A DNA stretch of 11,938 nt from an uncultured Actinomycetes bacterium (GTDB lineage Bacteria; Actinomycetota; Actinomycetes; S36-B12): the NCBI GenBank assembly GCA_905181745.1, contig CAJIYV010000113.1, positions 1 through 11,938 on the forward strand, written 5' to 3'. The position numbers and the translations under genes were made by a program. Below the pieces are notes generated by a model, which did no database searches, was not told the origin of the DNA, and saw only the letters and a list, made by a program, of their open reading frames with translations. Shown in pieces: positions 1 to 8,161 of the stretch (the stretch's first letter is position 1; each line of letters starts with the position of its first letter).

Positions 1-1
1 G

Positions 2-553
2 GGACCGGTTGGCATCGGGGCTCTCATCATTGACCCCACTGTCAAATTCACGCCGGTTCAACATGGCGGCGGGCAGGAGCGAGAAATTCGTTCGGGAACG
101 TTCGACCCTGCTTCAATCGCCGCCTTTGCTGCGGCGGTTCGGCACGCGATTTCCGGGTTAGACGAACATGCGACCAGATTGCGCGAATTGCAGGAATATC
201 TCGTGTCTGCCATTACGAGTGCGGTACCGGAAGCGATCTTTAACGGGCCGCCGCCCGGGGAAATAAGATTGCCCAACAACACACATTTTTCTTTTCCTGG
301 CTGCGAGGGTGACTCGTTACTGATGCTCCTTGATGCGGCCGGTATTGACTGCTCAACGGGATCTGCTTGTACGGCTGGAATCCCCGAACCAAGTCATGTG
401 CTGCTCTCAATGGGGGTTGACGAAAAAACTGCCCGCGCATCGCTTCGCTTTAGTTTGGGTCGCGATAGTTCGAAAGAGGGGATTGATCACCTGGCACAAG
501 CACTGCCAGGTGTTGTCGAGCGTGCCAAACGTGCAGGATCGGTGTCCAGATGA
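2..553 (+). CDS. Cysteine desulfurase (NifS/IscS family), C-terminal part
   Basis: This is a PLP enzyme that removes sulfur from L-cysteine as a persulfide and leaves alanine. The window cuts the gene: 183 codons remain, about half of the usual 380-400 residues, and the PLP lysine lies just outside. The visible part begins with GPVGIGALIID, the stretch that normally follows the PLP lysine. Counting from the first codon seen, HGGGQE is at 21-26 and RSGT at 30-33. The mobile active-site loop STGSACTAGIPEPSHVL carries the sulfur-accepting Cys at residue 123 (bases 368-370), and SLRFSLGR lies near 147. The TGA stop overlaps the mnmA ATG as ATGA, so the two are translationally linked. The neighbour suggests this desulfurase feeds MnmA directly, as YrvO does in Bacillus subtilis. 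A wider role in Fe-S assembly cannot be excluded. No break or missing residue is seen. Confidence 0.95.
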   Translation, partial: GPVGIGALIIDPTVKFTPVQHGGGQEREIRSGTFDPASIAAFAAAVRHAISGLDEHATRLRELQEYLVSAITSAVPEAIFNGPPPGEIRLPNNTHFSFPGCEGDSLLMLLDAAGIDCSTGSACTAGIPEPSHVLLSMGVDEKTARASLRFSLGRDSSKEGIDHLAQALPGVVERAKRAGSVSR

Positions 554-1662
554 GAAGGCTTCGCGTGATCTCAGCTATGAGCGGAGGAGTGGACTCCTCC
601 GTGGCAACAGCCCGCATGATTGATCAGGGCCACGAGGTTGTGGGAATCCACCTCGCATTGTCTCGAACGGATTCGAACGGGAAGGGCCGTGGATGTTGCA
701 CCCTCGATGACGCTCGAGATGCACGACGAGTTGCAGACAAACTTGGAATCGCGTTTTATGTCTGGGACTTTTCCACGGAATTCGCCGAAAGCGTGATGGA
801 TAACTTTCACTCTGAATATGAGCAAGGAAGAACTCCAAACCCGTGTCTGCGCTGCAACGAGAAAATCAAGTTCAGTGCCGTCCTTGACCGCGCGCTCGCC
901 TTAGGTTTCGACGCAGTCGCGACCGGGCACTACGCCCAGATCGAGCATGGACCGGGTGGGGTCGAGCTGCACCGTGCAGTTGATCCGCTCAAAGATCAGT
1001 CTTATGTTCTGGGAGTTTTGACGCAGGAGCAACTTGTGCATTCGCTCTTTCCGCTCGGAGGAGAAACAAAAGTTGAGATCAGGGAAGAAGCCCTCGAACG
1101 TGGTTTGATCACGGCGAAAAAACCAGATAGCCACGATATTTGCTTTATCCCTGATGGTGATACCGCCGGTTACTTGGTGCGCAAGCTTGGTGAGCAGCCT
1201 GGTGACATAACCGATGCAACAACGGGTGAGGTGTTGGGCCAACACAGCGGCACGTTCACGGTGACTATTGGACAGCGGCGCGGACTCAATTTGACTGTGC
1301 CGGCTGAAGACGGTGCCCCGCGCTACGTAGTTGACATTGATCGAGAGAGCGGCACGGTCATGGTGGGTGCGCCAGAATTACTTGACGTCGACTTCATTCG
1401 TGCCATCAATCCAATTTGGGCTGGTGGGCCCCTAGGGGCCGATCCAGTCGAAGTCAGTGCGCAAGTTCGTGCACATGCTGAGCCGGTCCCTGCGAGTGCT
1501 CGTGTTGTTGACGGTGAAATTCTGATTGATTTGTATGAACCAATTCGAGGGCTGGCCCCCGGTCAAGCAGCAGTCATTTATGTGGGAACCAAAGTCTTGG
1601 GCTCTGCAACCGTTGCCAGCACAAACCGGGTGAGGCAGCGCGCCTCCAAGACTGGTGTGTAA
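550..1662 (+). CDS. mnmA: tRNA-specific 2-thiouridylase MnmA
   Basis: MnmA (TrmU) uses ATP and persulfide sulfur to make 2-thiouridine at wobble position 34 of tRNA for Lys, Glu and Gln. The protein has 370 residues, normal for the family. The N-terminal PP-loop ATP-binding motif SGGVDSS is at 11-17. GRTPNPCLRCNEKIKF at 93-108 holds the first catalytic Cys (C99), TGHYA is at 125-129, and DSHDICFIPDGD at 193-204 holds the second catalytic Cys (C198). These two match the Cys pair of E. coli MnmA (about 102 and 199). The C-terminal third (about 205-370) is the central and beta-barrel region that contacts tRNA. The ATG lies inside the stop of the cysteine desulfurase, so sulfur donor and user are made together. 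Nothing unusual is seen. Confidence 0.97.
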   Translation: MRRLRVISAMSGGVDSSVATARMIDQGHEVVGIHLALSRTDSNGKGRGCCTLDDARDARRVADKLGIAFYVWDFSTEFAESVMDNFHSEYEQGRTPNPCLRCNEKIKFSAVLDRALALGFDAVATGHYAQIEHGPGGVELHRAVDPLKDQSYVLGVLTQEQLVHSLFPLGGETKVEIREEALERGLITAKKPDSHDICFIPDGDTAGYLVRKLGEQPGDITDATTGEVLGQHSGTFTVTIGQRRGLNLTVPAEDGAPRYVVDIDRESGTVMVGAPELLDVDFIRAINPIWAGGPLGADPVEVSAQVRAHAEPVPASARVVDGEILIDLYEPIRGLAPGQAAVIYVGTKVLGSATVASTNRVRQRASKTGV

Positions 1663-1664
1663 TT

Positions 1665-2654
1665 TTGGTTGAGGCCCGCGCATCCGCGCTCGGGGTATTG
1701 CCGGGTGTGTCAGCCCAAGAGGCGGCACAGGTCGCAGCGGGTGAATTTCCAGAGGCACTCTTCCTTCCCATCTTGCCTCAGAGAGGACCGGGTGCTGACC
1801 CGATTGGGCGCACTGCGGGACTACTCAGTTCCATAAGTAGCGATTTCTCCACAAGCGTGGTGCCTTCCGGTTGGCAGATTGCTCGCACGGCCGGCATAGA
1901 TATGCAGCGGGCCCAAAATTTTCTGCGCCAGGACCAAGATGCCGTGGAAGAACATGCGCAGAACTTCGCGGGGCTCTTTACCTGCTCTGTGGTCGGTCCA
2001 ATTAGTTGGTGCGCGAGTGTTGAAGCAGCATCTGGTGAAAAACTTATCCGAGATCGGGGGGCGGTCTCTGAAGTCACGCACGTTCTTACCGAGGGGCTAC
2101 GGGGGCATCTTGCCTCAATCGCGAGAACCTTCCCGCACGCCGAGTTGTCAGTGGTGCTGGAAGAACCCCACGCGGTCGCCGCTTGCTCCGGCGCCATACC
2201 GACGGCGAGTGGACTCAACACTTATGTCAATGTGGATCGGGCACGAATCCTCGGGTCATGGGAACCCCTGATTGACATGGCTGGTGCTTGCGGGGCAAGT
2301 TTTGGGGTCTCGCTGGCAAACTCGGATGAACTCTTTACCCAAGCTTTGATGGGCGCCGGCGCCACAATATTTTTTGGATCAGGGTCGAGTAGTTTTTTGG
2401 GGGAGCAATTGGAGGCGCGTAACGCGGTCTACTGGCAAGTGAAACCCGAATGGTCACCGCGAAAAAATGCCCGAGACATCGCACAGCGGATTACGAGTTT
2501 AGGGTTTGAGCTAAGTGCCACCACCAGCTCGCTAGTCGTGGTGCCCAATACCGAATCGGTCTCGGAATCATGGGTCGCGGCGAGGTCTGCCATCACGGCG
2601 GTACGGGAAGTTGTAGATTTACTAAATGACGAGGATCGGCTACTGGGAGAGTGA
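1665..2654 (+). CDS. MetE-like (cobalamin-independent methionine synthase superfamily) protein, function unknown
   Basis: This 329-residue protein resembles the short actinobacterial MetE/UROD-like TIM-barrel proteins usually found between mnmA and ligA (Rv3015c in M. tuberculosis, from memory). Recognisable parts are LGVLPGVSAQEAA near 9-21, QRGPGADPIGRT at 39-50, VVPSGW at 65-70, VLEEP at 164-168 and IPTASGL at 178-184. MetE proteins bind zinc through a His-x-Cys motif and a later Cys. The likely matching stretches here read SLANSDELF (216-224) and VVVPNTESV (291-299), so no such ligands remain. Methionine synthase activity is therefore doubtful, and no function is assigned. TTG at 1665 is chosen because the conserved N-terminal motif begins about eight codons later and no ATG or GTG is seen in frame just upstream; no clear ribosome site precedes it. 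It starts two bases after the mnmA stop. Confidence 0.82.
   Translation: MVEARASALGVLPGVSAQEAAQVAAGEFPEALFLPILPQRGPGADPIGRTAGLLSSISSDFSTSVVPSGWQIARTAGIDMQRAQNFLRQDQDAVEEHAQNFAGLFTCSVVGPISWCASVEAASGEKLIRDRGAVSEVTHVLTEGLRGHLASIARTFPHAELSVVLEEPHAVAACSGAIPTASGLNTYVNVDRARILGSWEPLIDMAGACGASFGVSLANSDELFTQALMGAGATIFFGSGSSSFLGEQLEARNAVYWQVKPEWSPRKNARDIAQRITSLGFELSATTSSLVVVPNTESVSESWVAARSAITAVREVVDLLNDEDRLLGE
2645..2649 (+). promoter_or_regulatory. Ribosome binding site that decides the ligA start
   Basis: GGGAG lies at the very end of the MetE-like gene. It is 7 bases before GTG 2657 but only 1 base before GTG 2651, which overlaps the previous stop as GTGA. Ordinary spacing favours 2657. The two choices differ by two residues. 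Confidence 0.5.
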
Positions 2655-2656
2655 TC

Positions 2657-4834
2657 GTGGTAGCAAACTCTAGTGATAGCACTGCGCCGAACTCAGCTTC
2701 ACAGCGCTGGCAAAAACTCGTTGATCTGATCAGTAGCGCTCGGATGCAGTATGCATTGCAAGTAAGCCAGACTCTCTCTGACTCAGACTATGACGCACTC
2801 TTTTGCGAATTGCTGGAACTAGAAACTCAGTACCCAATCTTGGTGACCGGCGACTCGCCAACACAGTCTGTGGGAGGGCATCGCTCAGAACTATTCGAAC
2901 CGGTGGTCCACCTTGAGCCAATGTATTCACTCGACAACGCGTTTAATGAAGGTGAACTGAAGGCTTGGTGTGAGCGGATCGGCACATCACTGGAACAAGA
3001 GCCGCAGTATCTGTGCGAACTAAAAATTGATGGGTTAGCAGTTGACGCTGTGTATCGTGATGGCACGTTGGAAACATTAGCCACCCGGGGCGATGGTGCA
3101 ACAGGTGAAGACGTAACCCTCAACTCCATCCTGATCGCGTCAATCCCAAAGAAACTCACGGGAATCTCTGTCCCGAAACTCCTTGAAGTCCGGGGCGAGG
3201 TGTTCTACCCGCTTGCTGTATTTGATGCTATTAATGCTGAACAAACAAAAATGGGCAAACCTCTATTCGCGAACCCACGAAATGCTGCGGCAGGTGCGCT
3301 TCGCCAAAGAGTAGATAAGCGTGAGCGAGAGTTAGAGCAAGCGAAGGGGTCCAAGCGGGAAGCAAAAGTTGTTCAAGATTTGGAGGCGGCAGTCCTTCGA
3401 TTGTCAGGATTAGAATTCACGGTTCACGGGTTTGGAGAACACGATTCAATAGTGCTGACCGGGGCCCGTTCCCAAAGTGAAGTGTACGAGCGGTTGGCCC
3501 GCTGGGGCCTCCCCGTTACTAGTCATGCACAAGTGCACGCAAGTTTTGCCAAGGTGGTCGAGTTCATTAATTATTTCAATGAGCATCGCGTTGAGGTTAC
3601 ATTTGATATTGACGGAGTGGTGGTCAAAGTAAATGACCTTGCCAATCAGGTGAGGTTAGGTTTTACGTCGCGAGCACCCCGGTGGGCAATCGCTTACAAG
3701 TATCCACCCGAAGTTGTCCGGACCAGGTTAATTGACATTGAAGTCAGTGTTGGGCGTACCGGCCGAGTAACTCCCTATGCTGTCATGGAGCCGGTGCAGG
3801 TTGCTGGAACAACTGTGTCAATGGCGACACTTCACAACCCATTTGAAGTGTCGCGTAAAGGAGTATTAATTGGCGACACGGTGTATCTGCGCAAGGCGGG
3901 AGAGATTATTCCTGAGGTCCTTGGGCCGGTATTGGAAGAGCGAACCGGTAGTGAGATCCCATTTGTCATGCCAGAGTTTTGTCCCGAATGCGGCAACGCA
4001 CTTGGTCCTGAGACTGAAGGTGACAAGGACATTCGTTGCCCCAATGTCCAGGAATGCCCGGCGCAGTTGCGCGAGAGACTGTTTCATATTGGCTCACGCG
4101 GAGCACTCGATATTGAGGGACTGGGTGAAAAGGCAGCTCAAGCCCTTTTGGTCAGTGGGGTTCTCGCCAATGAAGCAGAGCTGTTTGATTTGACCGCTGA
4201 CAAGTTGCTAAATTGTGAATTCTTCGTGAATTCGCATCAAGAACACGAAAGCGTCAGCATCAATAAGGCTGGAGAAGTCTTATTGGCACAACTTGATCGG
4301 GCAAAAGGACAGCCTCTATGGAGATTCTTGGTTGCATTGAGCATTCGCCATGTTGGTCCAACGGCGGCAAAGAAGATTTCGCGCGCATTCGGTTCAGTTG
4401 AATCTCTGCAGGAGGCCACCGTAGAGCAATTGTCCAATGTGGACGGAGTAGGTGGACGGATCGCCGACAGTATCGTTGATTTTTTTGACACAGACTGGCG
4501 CTTGGACATTATTTCCCAGTGGCGCCGGGCAGGGGTGAGTTTTGCGGATGAACGCACAGACACAGATCCGGTTTCGGGCCCACTGACCGGCATAACAATT
4601 GTGATTACCGGTTCCATCCCAGATTTCACTCGAGACGGTGCCCAAGACGCCATCGTGGCACTGGGTGCAACTGTGTCTGGCTCAGTCTCTCCGAAGACAG
4701 ATTTGGTAGTGGTGGGAGACAAAGCGGGATCAAAGGCAGAGAAGGCTCAAAAGCTGGGTGTTGCGATCACAGATGCAGCCGGTTTTCACAAGTTGCTCAG
4801 TGGTGACCACCAAAGTGTGCTACCTCATTTGTAA
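2657..4834 (+). CDS. ligA: NAD-dependent DNA ligase LigA
   Basis: LigA seals nicks in DNA during replication and repair, using NAD+ to adenylate itself. From GTG 2657 it has 725 residues, slightly longer than most (about 670-700). In order: Ia domain with YSLDNAF (90-96); adenylation domain with CELKIDGLAV, where K123 of KIDG takes the AMP, and EVRGE at 177-181; OB fold near 320-420; four-Cys zinc finger (C442, C445, C461, C467); helix-hairpin-helix region about 475-610 with LSIRHVGPTAA; and a C-terminal BRCT domain about 640-713. All expected catalytic parts are present. Between LRQ (215-217) and LEFTVHGFGE (252-261) is a Lys/Glu-rich stretch of about 34 residues, where many LigA proteins have about 10. 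GTG 2651 is the alternative start. The gene is co-directional with its upstream neighbour and almost touches it. Confidence 0.97.
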   Translation: MVANSSDSTAPNSASQRWQKLVDLISSARMQYALQVSQTLSDSDYDALFCELLELETQYPILVTGDSPTQSVGGHRSELFEPVVHLEPMYSLDNAFNEGELKAWCERIGTSLEQEPQYLCELKIDGLAVDAVYRDGTLETLATRGDGATGEDVTLNSILIASIPKKLTGISVPKLLEVRGEVFYPLAVFDAINAEQTKMGKPLFANPRNAAAGALRQRVDKRERELEQAKGSKREAKVVQDLEAAVLRLSGLEFTVHGFGEHDSIVLTGARSQSEVYERLARWGLPVTSHAQVHASFAKVVEFINYFNEHRVEVTFDIDGVVVKVNDLANQVRLGFTSRAPRWAIAYKYPPEVVRTRLIDIEVSVGRTGRVTPYAVMEPVQVAGTTVSMATLHNPFEVSRKGVLIGDTVYLRKAGEIIPEVLGPVLEERTGSEIPFVMPEFCPECGNALGPETEGDKDIRCPNVQECPAQLRERLFHIGSRGALDIEGLGEKAAQALLVSGVLANEAELFDLTADKLLNCEFFVNSHQEHESVSINKAGEVLLAQLDRAKGQPLWRFLVALSIRHVGPTAAKKISRAFGSVESLQEATVEQLSNVDGVGGRIADSIVDFFDTDWRLDIISQWRRAGVSFADERTDTDPVSGPLTGITIVITGSIPDFTRDGAQDAIVALGATVSGSVSPKTDLVVVGDKAGSKAEKAQKLGVAITDAAGFHKLLSGDHQSVLPHL

Positions 4835-4860
4835 GTGGAGCGCCCCAATAGACTCAGGGC

Positions 4861-5166
4861 ATGACGCAGGGTGGAATTGACGCTGAGCAAGTGAAGCATT
4901 TAGGGAAGTTGGCGCGGTTAGAGCTCTCCCCAGAAGAGGTCGCGGATTACACGCTGCAACTTGAGCAAATTTTGGGTGCGATCACCTTAATTAGTGCCGT
5001 TGCCGCTGACCATATTCCACCCACGTCTCACCCGATCCCGATGGAAAATGTGTACCGGGAAGATATCGCCGTTCGGGGACTTGAAATTAATGATTTTGCC
5101 AGCGGAGCACCGTCCTTTGAAGATGATCGCTTCAGGGTCCCAAGGATTTTGGGTGAACCCGGATGA
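4861..5166 (+). CDS. gatC: Asp-tRNA(Asn)/Glu-tRNA(Gln) amidotransferase subunit C
   Basis: GatC is the small subunit that wraps around and steadies GatA and GatB in the GatCAB amidotransferase. At 101 residues it is of usual size. The N-terminal half has the helical pattern VKHLGKLARLELSPEEV (11-27) and ILGAITLISAVAADHIPPTSH (about 37-57 region), followed by the extended PIPMENVYREDI tail expected of GatC. It lies 26 bases after ligA, the largest gap before ilvD. Only a weak purine stretch (AGGG, 1 base from the ATG) precedes it, so translation may depend on coupling or be leaderless-like; no promoter is evident in the short gap. Its TGA overlaps the gatA ATG as ATGA. Confidence 0.93.
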   Translation: MTQGGIDAEQVKHLGKLARLELSPEEVADYTLQLEQILGAITLISAVAADHIPPTSHPIPMENVYREDIAVRGLEINDFASGAPSFEDDRFRVPRILGEPG

Positions 5167-6656
5167 GTGATTTGACCCGTCAAAGCGCGGCAACATTGGC
5201 TTCGGCAATTGCGCGCAAAGAGGTATCCAGTGAAGAAGTGACTAGGGCGCATCTTGATCGGATTGCCCAGGTTGACGAGCGCGTTCACGCATTTCTTCAC
5301 GTTGATCCGGAATCATCAATTGCACGAGCGCGCGAAGTTGATCAGCAGTTGGCCAAAGGAGAGTTGTCGTCCCCGTTAGCGGGTGTCCCGATCGCTTTGA
5401 AAGATCTGCTCGCCACAAAGGGTGTTCCCACAACGTGTGGTTCGCGCATTCTTGAGGGTTGGCGGCCCCCGTATAACGCAACGATTGTGGACAAGCTCAG
5501 TGCCGCTGGCGTTGTGTCTTTGGGCAAAACGAATATGGATGAGTTCGCCATGGGCTCGTCAACAGAGCACAGTGGCTACGGCCCCACACATAACCCATGG
5601 GATCTTGAGCGAATTCCGGGTGGATCTGGAGGGGGCTCCGCTGCGGCAGTTGCCAGTTTCGAATCGCCAATGGCGATTGGGACTGACACCGGTGGCTCCA
5701 TTCGGCAGCCCGCGGCTCTTACGGGAACTGTGGGGGTGAAGCCCACTTACGGAGGCGTCTCCCGTTACGGAATCGTGGCTTTAGCTTCTTCGCTGGATCA
5801 GGCAGGCCCATGTGCGCGCGACGTGATGGACACGGCTTTGCTGCATGCCGTTATCGGGGGCCATGATCCGCGCGACTCAACGTCAATTAATAAGCCGGTG
5901 CCTGATGTCGTAGCGGCGGCATTGAACGCTGATGTGCGTGGCATGAAAATCGGGGTAATTAAGCAATTAAAGGGTGAAGGTTTCCAAGCGGGCGTGCTTG
6001 AGCGTTTTAATCAGTCGATCGAGATTTTGACTGAGTTGGGTGCCGAAGTCATTGAAGTGTCGTGTCCCCATTTCGAGTATGCGCTTGGGGCCTACTACTT
6101 GATCCTGCCCTCGGAAGCTTCCAGCAACCTTGCGCGTTTTGACGGTATGCGGTTCGGTATTCGCGAAGACGACGGCAAGGATCGCAGTGTTGAAGAGGTG
6201 ATGAGCGCAACCCGAGAAAAAGGCTTCGGCGCCGAGGTAAAGCGACGTATTATGTTGGGAACTTACGCCCTGTCTAGTGGATACTACGATGCTTATTACG
6301 GTCAAGCGCAACGGATTCGCACATTGATCACTCGTGATTTTGCCGCTGCATTTTCCCATGTTGACGTCTTGGTTTCACCTACTGCACCAACCACTGCCTT
6401 TAAGATTGGTGAAAAACTTGATGACCCACTTGCCATGTATCTCAACGATATTGCGACTATCCCGGTGAACCTGGCGGGAAATTGCGCCATGTCACTTCCC
6501 ATTGGTCGTGCCCCAGAAGATGGGTTACCGGTTGGGTTGCAGATAATCGCTCCTCCAATGGCAGATCATTTGTTGTACCAGGTTGGGTCCGCACTAGAAA
6601 CTGCCCTGGCCGATCGTTGGGGCGGACTCTTGATCTCGGAGGCTCCGACATTATGA
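5163..6656 (+). CDS. gatA: Asp-tRNA(Asn)/Glu-tRNA(Gln) amidotransferase subunit A
   Basis: GatA is the glutaminase subunit. It frees ammonia from glutamine, and the ammonia passes through a tunnel to GatB. The protein has 497 residues and shows the amidase signature. The Ser-cisSer-Lys triad is K80 (in PIALKDLLATKG), S155 (in PGGSGGGSAAAVAS) and the nucleophile S179 (in GTDTGGSIRQPAALTG). These lie one residue beyond the S. aureus GatA positions as I recall them (K79, S154, S178). GVKPTYGGVSRYGIVALASS follows at 191-210. The ATGA overlap with gatC and another with gatB indicate coupled production of the three subunits. In M. tuberculosis pfkA sits between gatA and gatB; here the genes are contiguous. 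No anomaly is seen. Confidence 0.97.
   Translation: MSDLTRQSAATLASAIARKEVSSEEVTRAHLDRIAQVDERVHAFLHVDPESSIARAREVDQQLAKGELSSPLAGVPIALKDLLATKGVPTTCGSRILEGWRPPYNATIVDKLSAAGVVSLGKTNMDEFAMGSSTEHSGYGPTHNPWDLERIPGGSGGGSAAAVASFESPMAIGTDTGGSIRQPAALTGTVGVKPTYGGVSRYGIVALASSLDQAGPCARDVMDTALLHAVIGGHDPRDSTSINKPVPDVVAAALNADVRGMKIGVIKQLKGEGFQAGVLERFNQSIEILTELGAEVIEVSCPHFEYALGAYYLILPSEASSNLARFDGMRFGIREDDGKDRSVEEVMSATREKGFGAEVKRRIMLGTYALSSGYYDAYYGQAQRIRTLITRDFAAAFSHVDVLVSPTAPTTAFKIGEKLDDPLAMYLNDIATIPVNLAGNCAMSLPIGRAPEDGLPVGLQIIAPPMADHLLYQVGSALETALADRWGGLLISEAPTL
6637..6642 (+). promoter_or_regulatory. Ribosome binding site of gatB
   Basis: CGGAGG near the end of gatA stands 10 bases before ATG 6653. It supports starting gatB there rather than at in-frame ATG 6482 further inside gatA. 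Confidence 0.65.
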
Positions 6657-8152
6657 CAACGGAATATCAAGCTGTGATCGCCGAATTTGAGCCGATTATC
6701 GGGCTCGAAACGCATATTGAGTTGGGAACCAACTCCAAAATGTTTTGCTCGTGTTCTGCGCAATTCGGTGGCGATCCCAACACCCACGTGTGCCCGGTGT
6801 GTCTGGGATTGCCGGGCAGCATGCCGGTTGTTAACCGGGTTGCTGTTGAATCAACGATCCGGATGGGCTTGGCCTTGAATTGCTCGATCGCACAATGGTG
6901 TCGATTCGCGCGAAAGAACTATTTCTATCCTGACATGCCAAAAAACTATCAAATTTCTCAATACGACGAGCCCCTCTGCAGCGACGGTTATCTTGATGTC
7001 ACTGTTCCCACCGAGAACGGCCCTCAAGTATTTCGAGTCGAGATCGAGCGCGTTCACATGGAAGAGGACACCGGCAAGCTCTTACATGCCGGTGGGGCTG
7101 GTCGCATTCATGGTGCAACGCATTCCCTCGTCGACTACAACCGTGCCGGCATCCCTTTGATCGAAGTTGTCACCAAACCAATTTTGGGAACAGGAGAGTT
7201 GGCCCCGGAAATTGCTAAGGCCTATGTCTCCGAGCTGCGGGATCTGATGCGAGCACTTGGTGTATCTGACGTCCGCATGGAGGAAGGGTCCCTTCGGTGC
7301 GATGTCAACGTGTCGTTAAACAGGCAAGGTGAGGGGTGGGGCACTCGTACCGAAACCAAGAACGTCAACTCGTTGCGATCTGTGGAACGTGCTGTTCGCA
7401 CTGAGATGGTTCGCCAGGCAGAGCAGCTTCGACTCGGTGAACGGATCATCTTGGAAACCCGGCACTTTAATGAGGAGACCGGAGACACAACCTCAGGTCG
7501 TTCAAAGGAAGAAGCCGAGGATTACCGGTATTTTCCGGAGCCGGATCTCGTACCCGTGGCACCGAGTGAATCGTGGATTGAACAATTGCGCGGGACTTTG
7601 CCCGAGATTCCATCGGTGAGACGTGCACGCTTACAAAATGATTGGGGAATCAGCGAGTTTGACATGCAGAGTCTGGTCAACGCGGGTGCTCTCGAGCTGA
7701 TCATTGCCTCAATTGATGCTGGAGTTCAGCCCTCTGCCGCTCGGAAATGGTGGACCGGGGAGTTAACAAGGGTCGCCAATGAGCGCGATTGTGAACTGGA
7801 AGAGCTCACGGTAACTCCTGCCGATATTGCCCAGATTGAAGGTTTGATTTCTGAAGGCGTGCTCACCGATAAAATGGCGCGCTCGGTTTTCGAGGGCTTG
7901 CTTGACGGTGAAGGCAATGTGACCGAAGTCATTGACTCTCGTGGACTCGTTGTCGTCAAGGACGAAGATTTGCTTGTGGAGGCCATAAATCAGGCTTTGA
8001 GCGAATCACCCGATATCGCGGAAAAAATCAAAAGTGGCAAAGTGGCCGCCGCCGGCGCGATAGTGGGCGCGGTCATGAAATCAACAAAAGGTCAGGCAGA
8101 TGCGGCGAAGGTTCGCACCTTGCTTTTGGAGCAACTTGGAGTAAAGGAATAA
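6653..8152 (+). CDS. gatB: Asp-tRNA(Asn)/Glu-tRNA(Gln) amidotransferase subunit B
   Basis: GatB binds the misacylated tRNA, phosphorylates the Glu or Asp side chain with ATP, and amidates it with ammonia from GatA. From ATG 6653 it has 499 residues, the usual length. The N-terminal kinase-like cradle begins EPIIGLETHIEL (13-24) and has paired cysteines in FCSC (31-34) and CPVC (47-50). Then come FYPDMPKNYQISQYD (91-105), HMEEDTGK (135-142), DYNRAGIPLIEVVT (161-174) and TRTETKNVNS (231-240). The last 150 residues or so are helical and form the YqeY-like tRNA-binding tail, ending near GKVAAAGAIVGAVMK (462-476). An in-frame ATG at 6482 would add 57 residues within gatA. It is rejected because homology starts at 6653, where there is an ATGA overlap and a ribosome site. 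Confidence 0.97.
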   Translation: MTTEYQAVIAEFEPIIGLETHIELGTNSKMFCSCSAQFGGDPNTHVCPVCLGLPGSMPVVNRVAVESTIRMGLALNCSIAQWCRFARKNYFYPDMPKNYQISQYDEPLCSDGYLDVTVPTENGPQVFRVEIERVHMEEDTGKLLHAGGAGRIHGATHSLVDYNRAGIPLIEVVTKPILGTGELAPEIAKAYVSELRDLMRALGVSDVRMEEGSLRCDVNVSLNRQGEGWGTRTETKNVNSLRSVERAVRTEMVRQAEQLRLGERIILETRHFNEETGDTTSGRSKEEAEDYRYFPEPDLVPVAPSESWIEQLRGTLPEIPSVRRARLQNDWGISEFDMQSLVNAGALELIIASIDAGVQPSAARKWWTGELTRVANERDCELEELTVTPADIAQIEGLISEGVLTDKMARSVFEGLLDGEGNVTEVIDSRGLVVVKDEDLLVEAINQALSESPDIAEKIKSGKVAAAGAIVGAVMKSTKGQADAAKVRTLLLEQLGVKE

Positions 8153-8161
8153 CATCCTCAC

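Noticed and set aside
1427..1440. Perfect 14-base palindrome GGCCCCTAGGGGCC
   Set aside because: It lies inside mnmA and is explained by Gly-Pro-Leu-Gly-Ala codons; no second copy was seen, so probably chance.
4237..4722. Long minus-strand ORF opposite ligA (161 codons) and similar ones such as 1778-2221
   Set aside because: They are mirror reading frames of well-recognised genes, with low-complexity Ser/Thr-rich products and no supporting ribosome sites or homology that I can see.
6482..6652. In-frame upstream extension of gatB
   Set aside because: It overlaps gatA by over 170 bases, has no GatB-like sequence, and a better start with a ribosome site exists at 6653.
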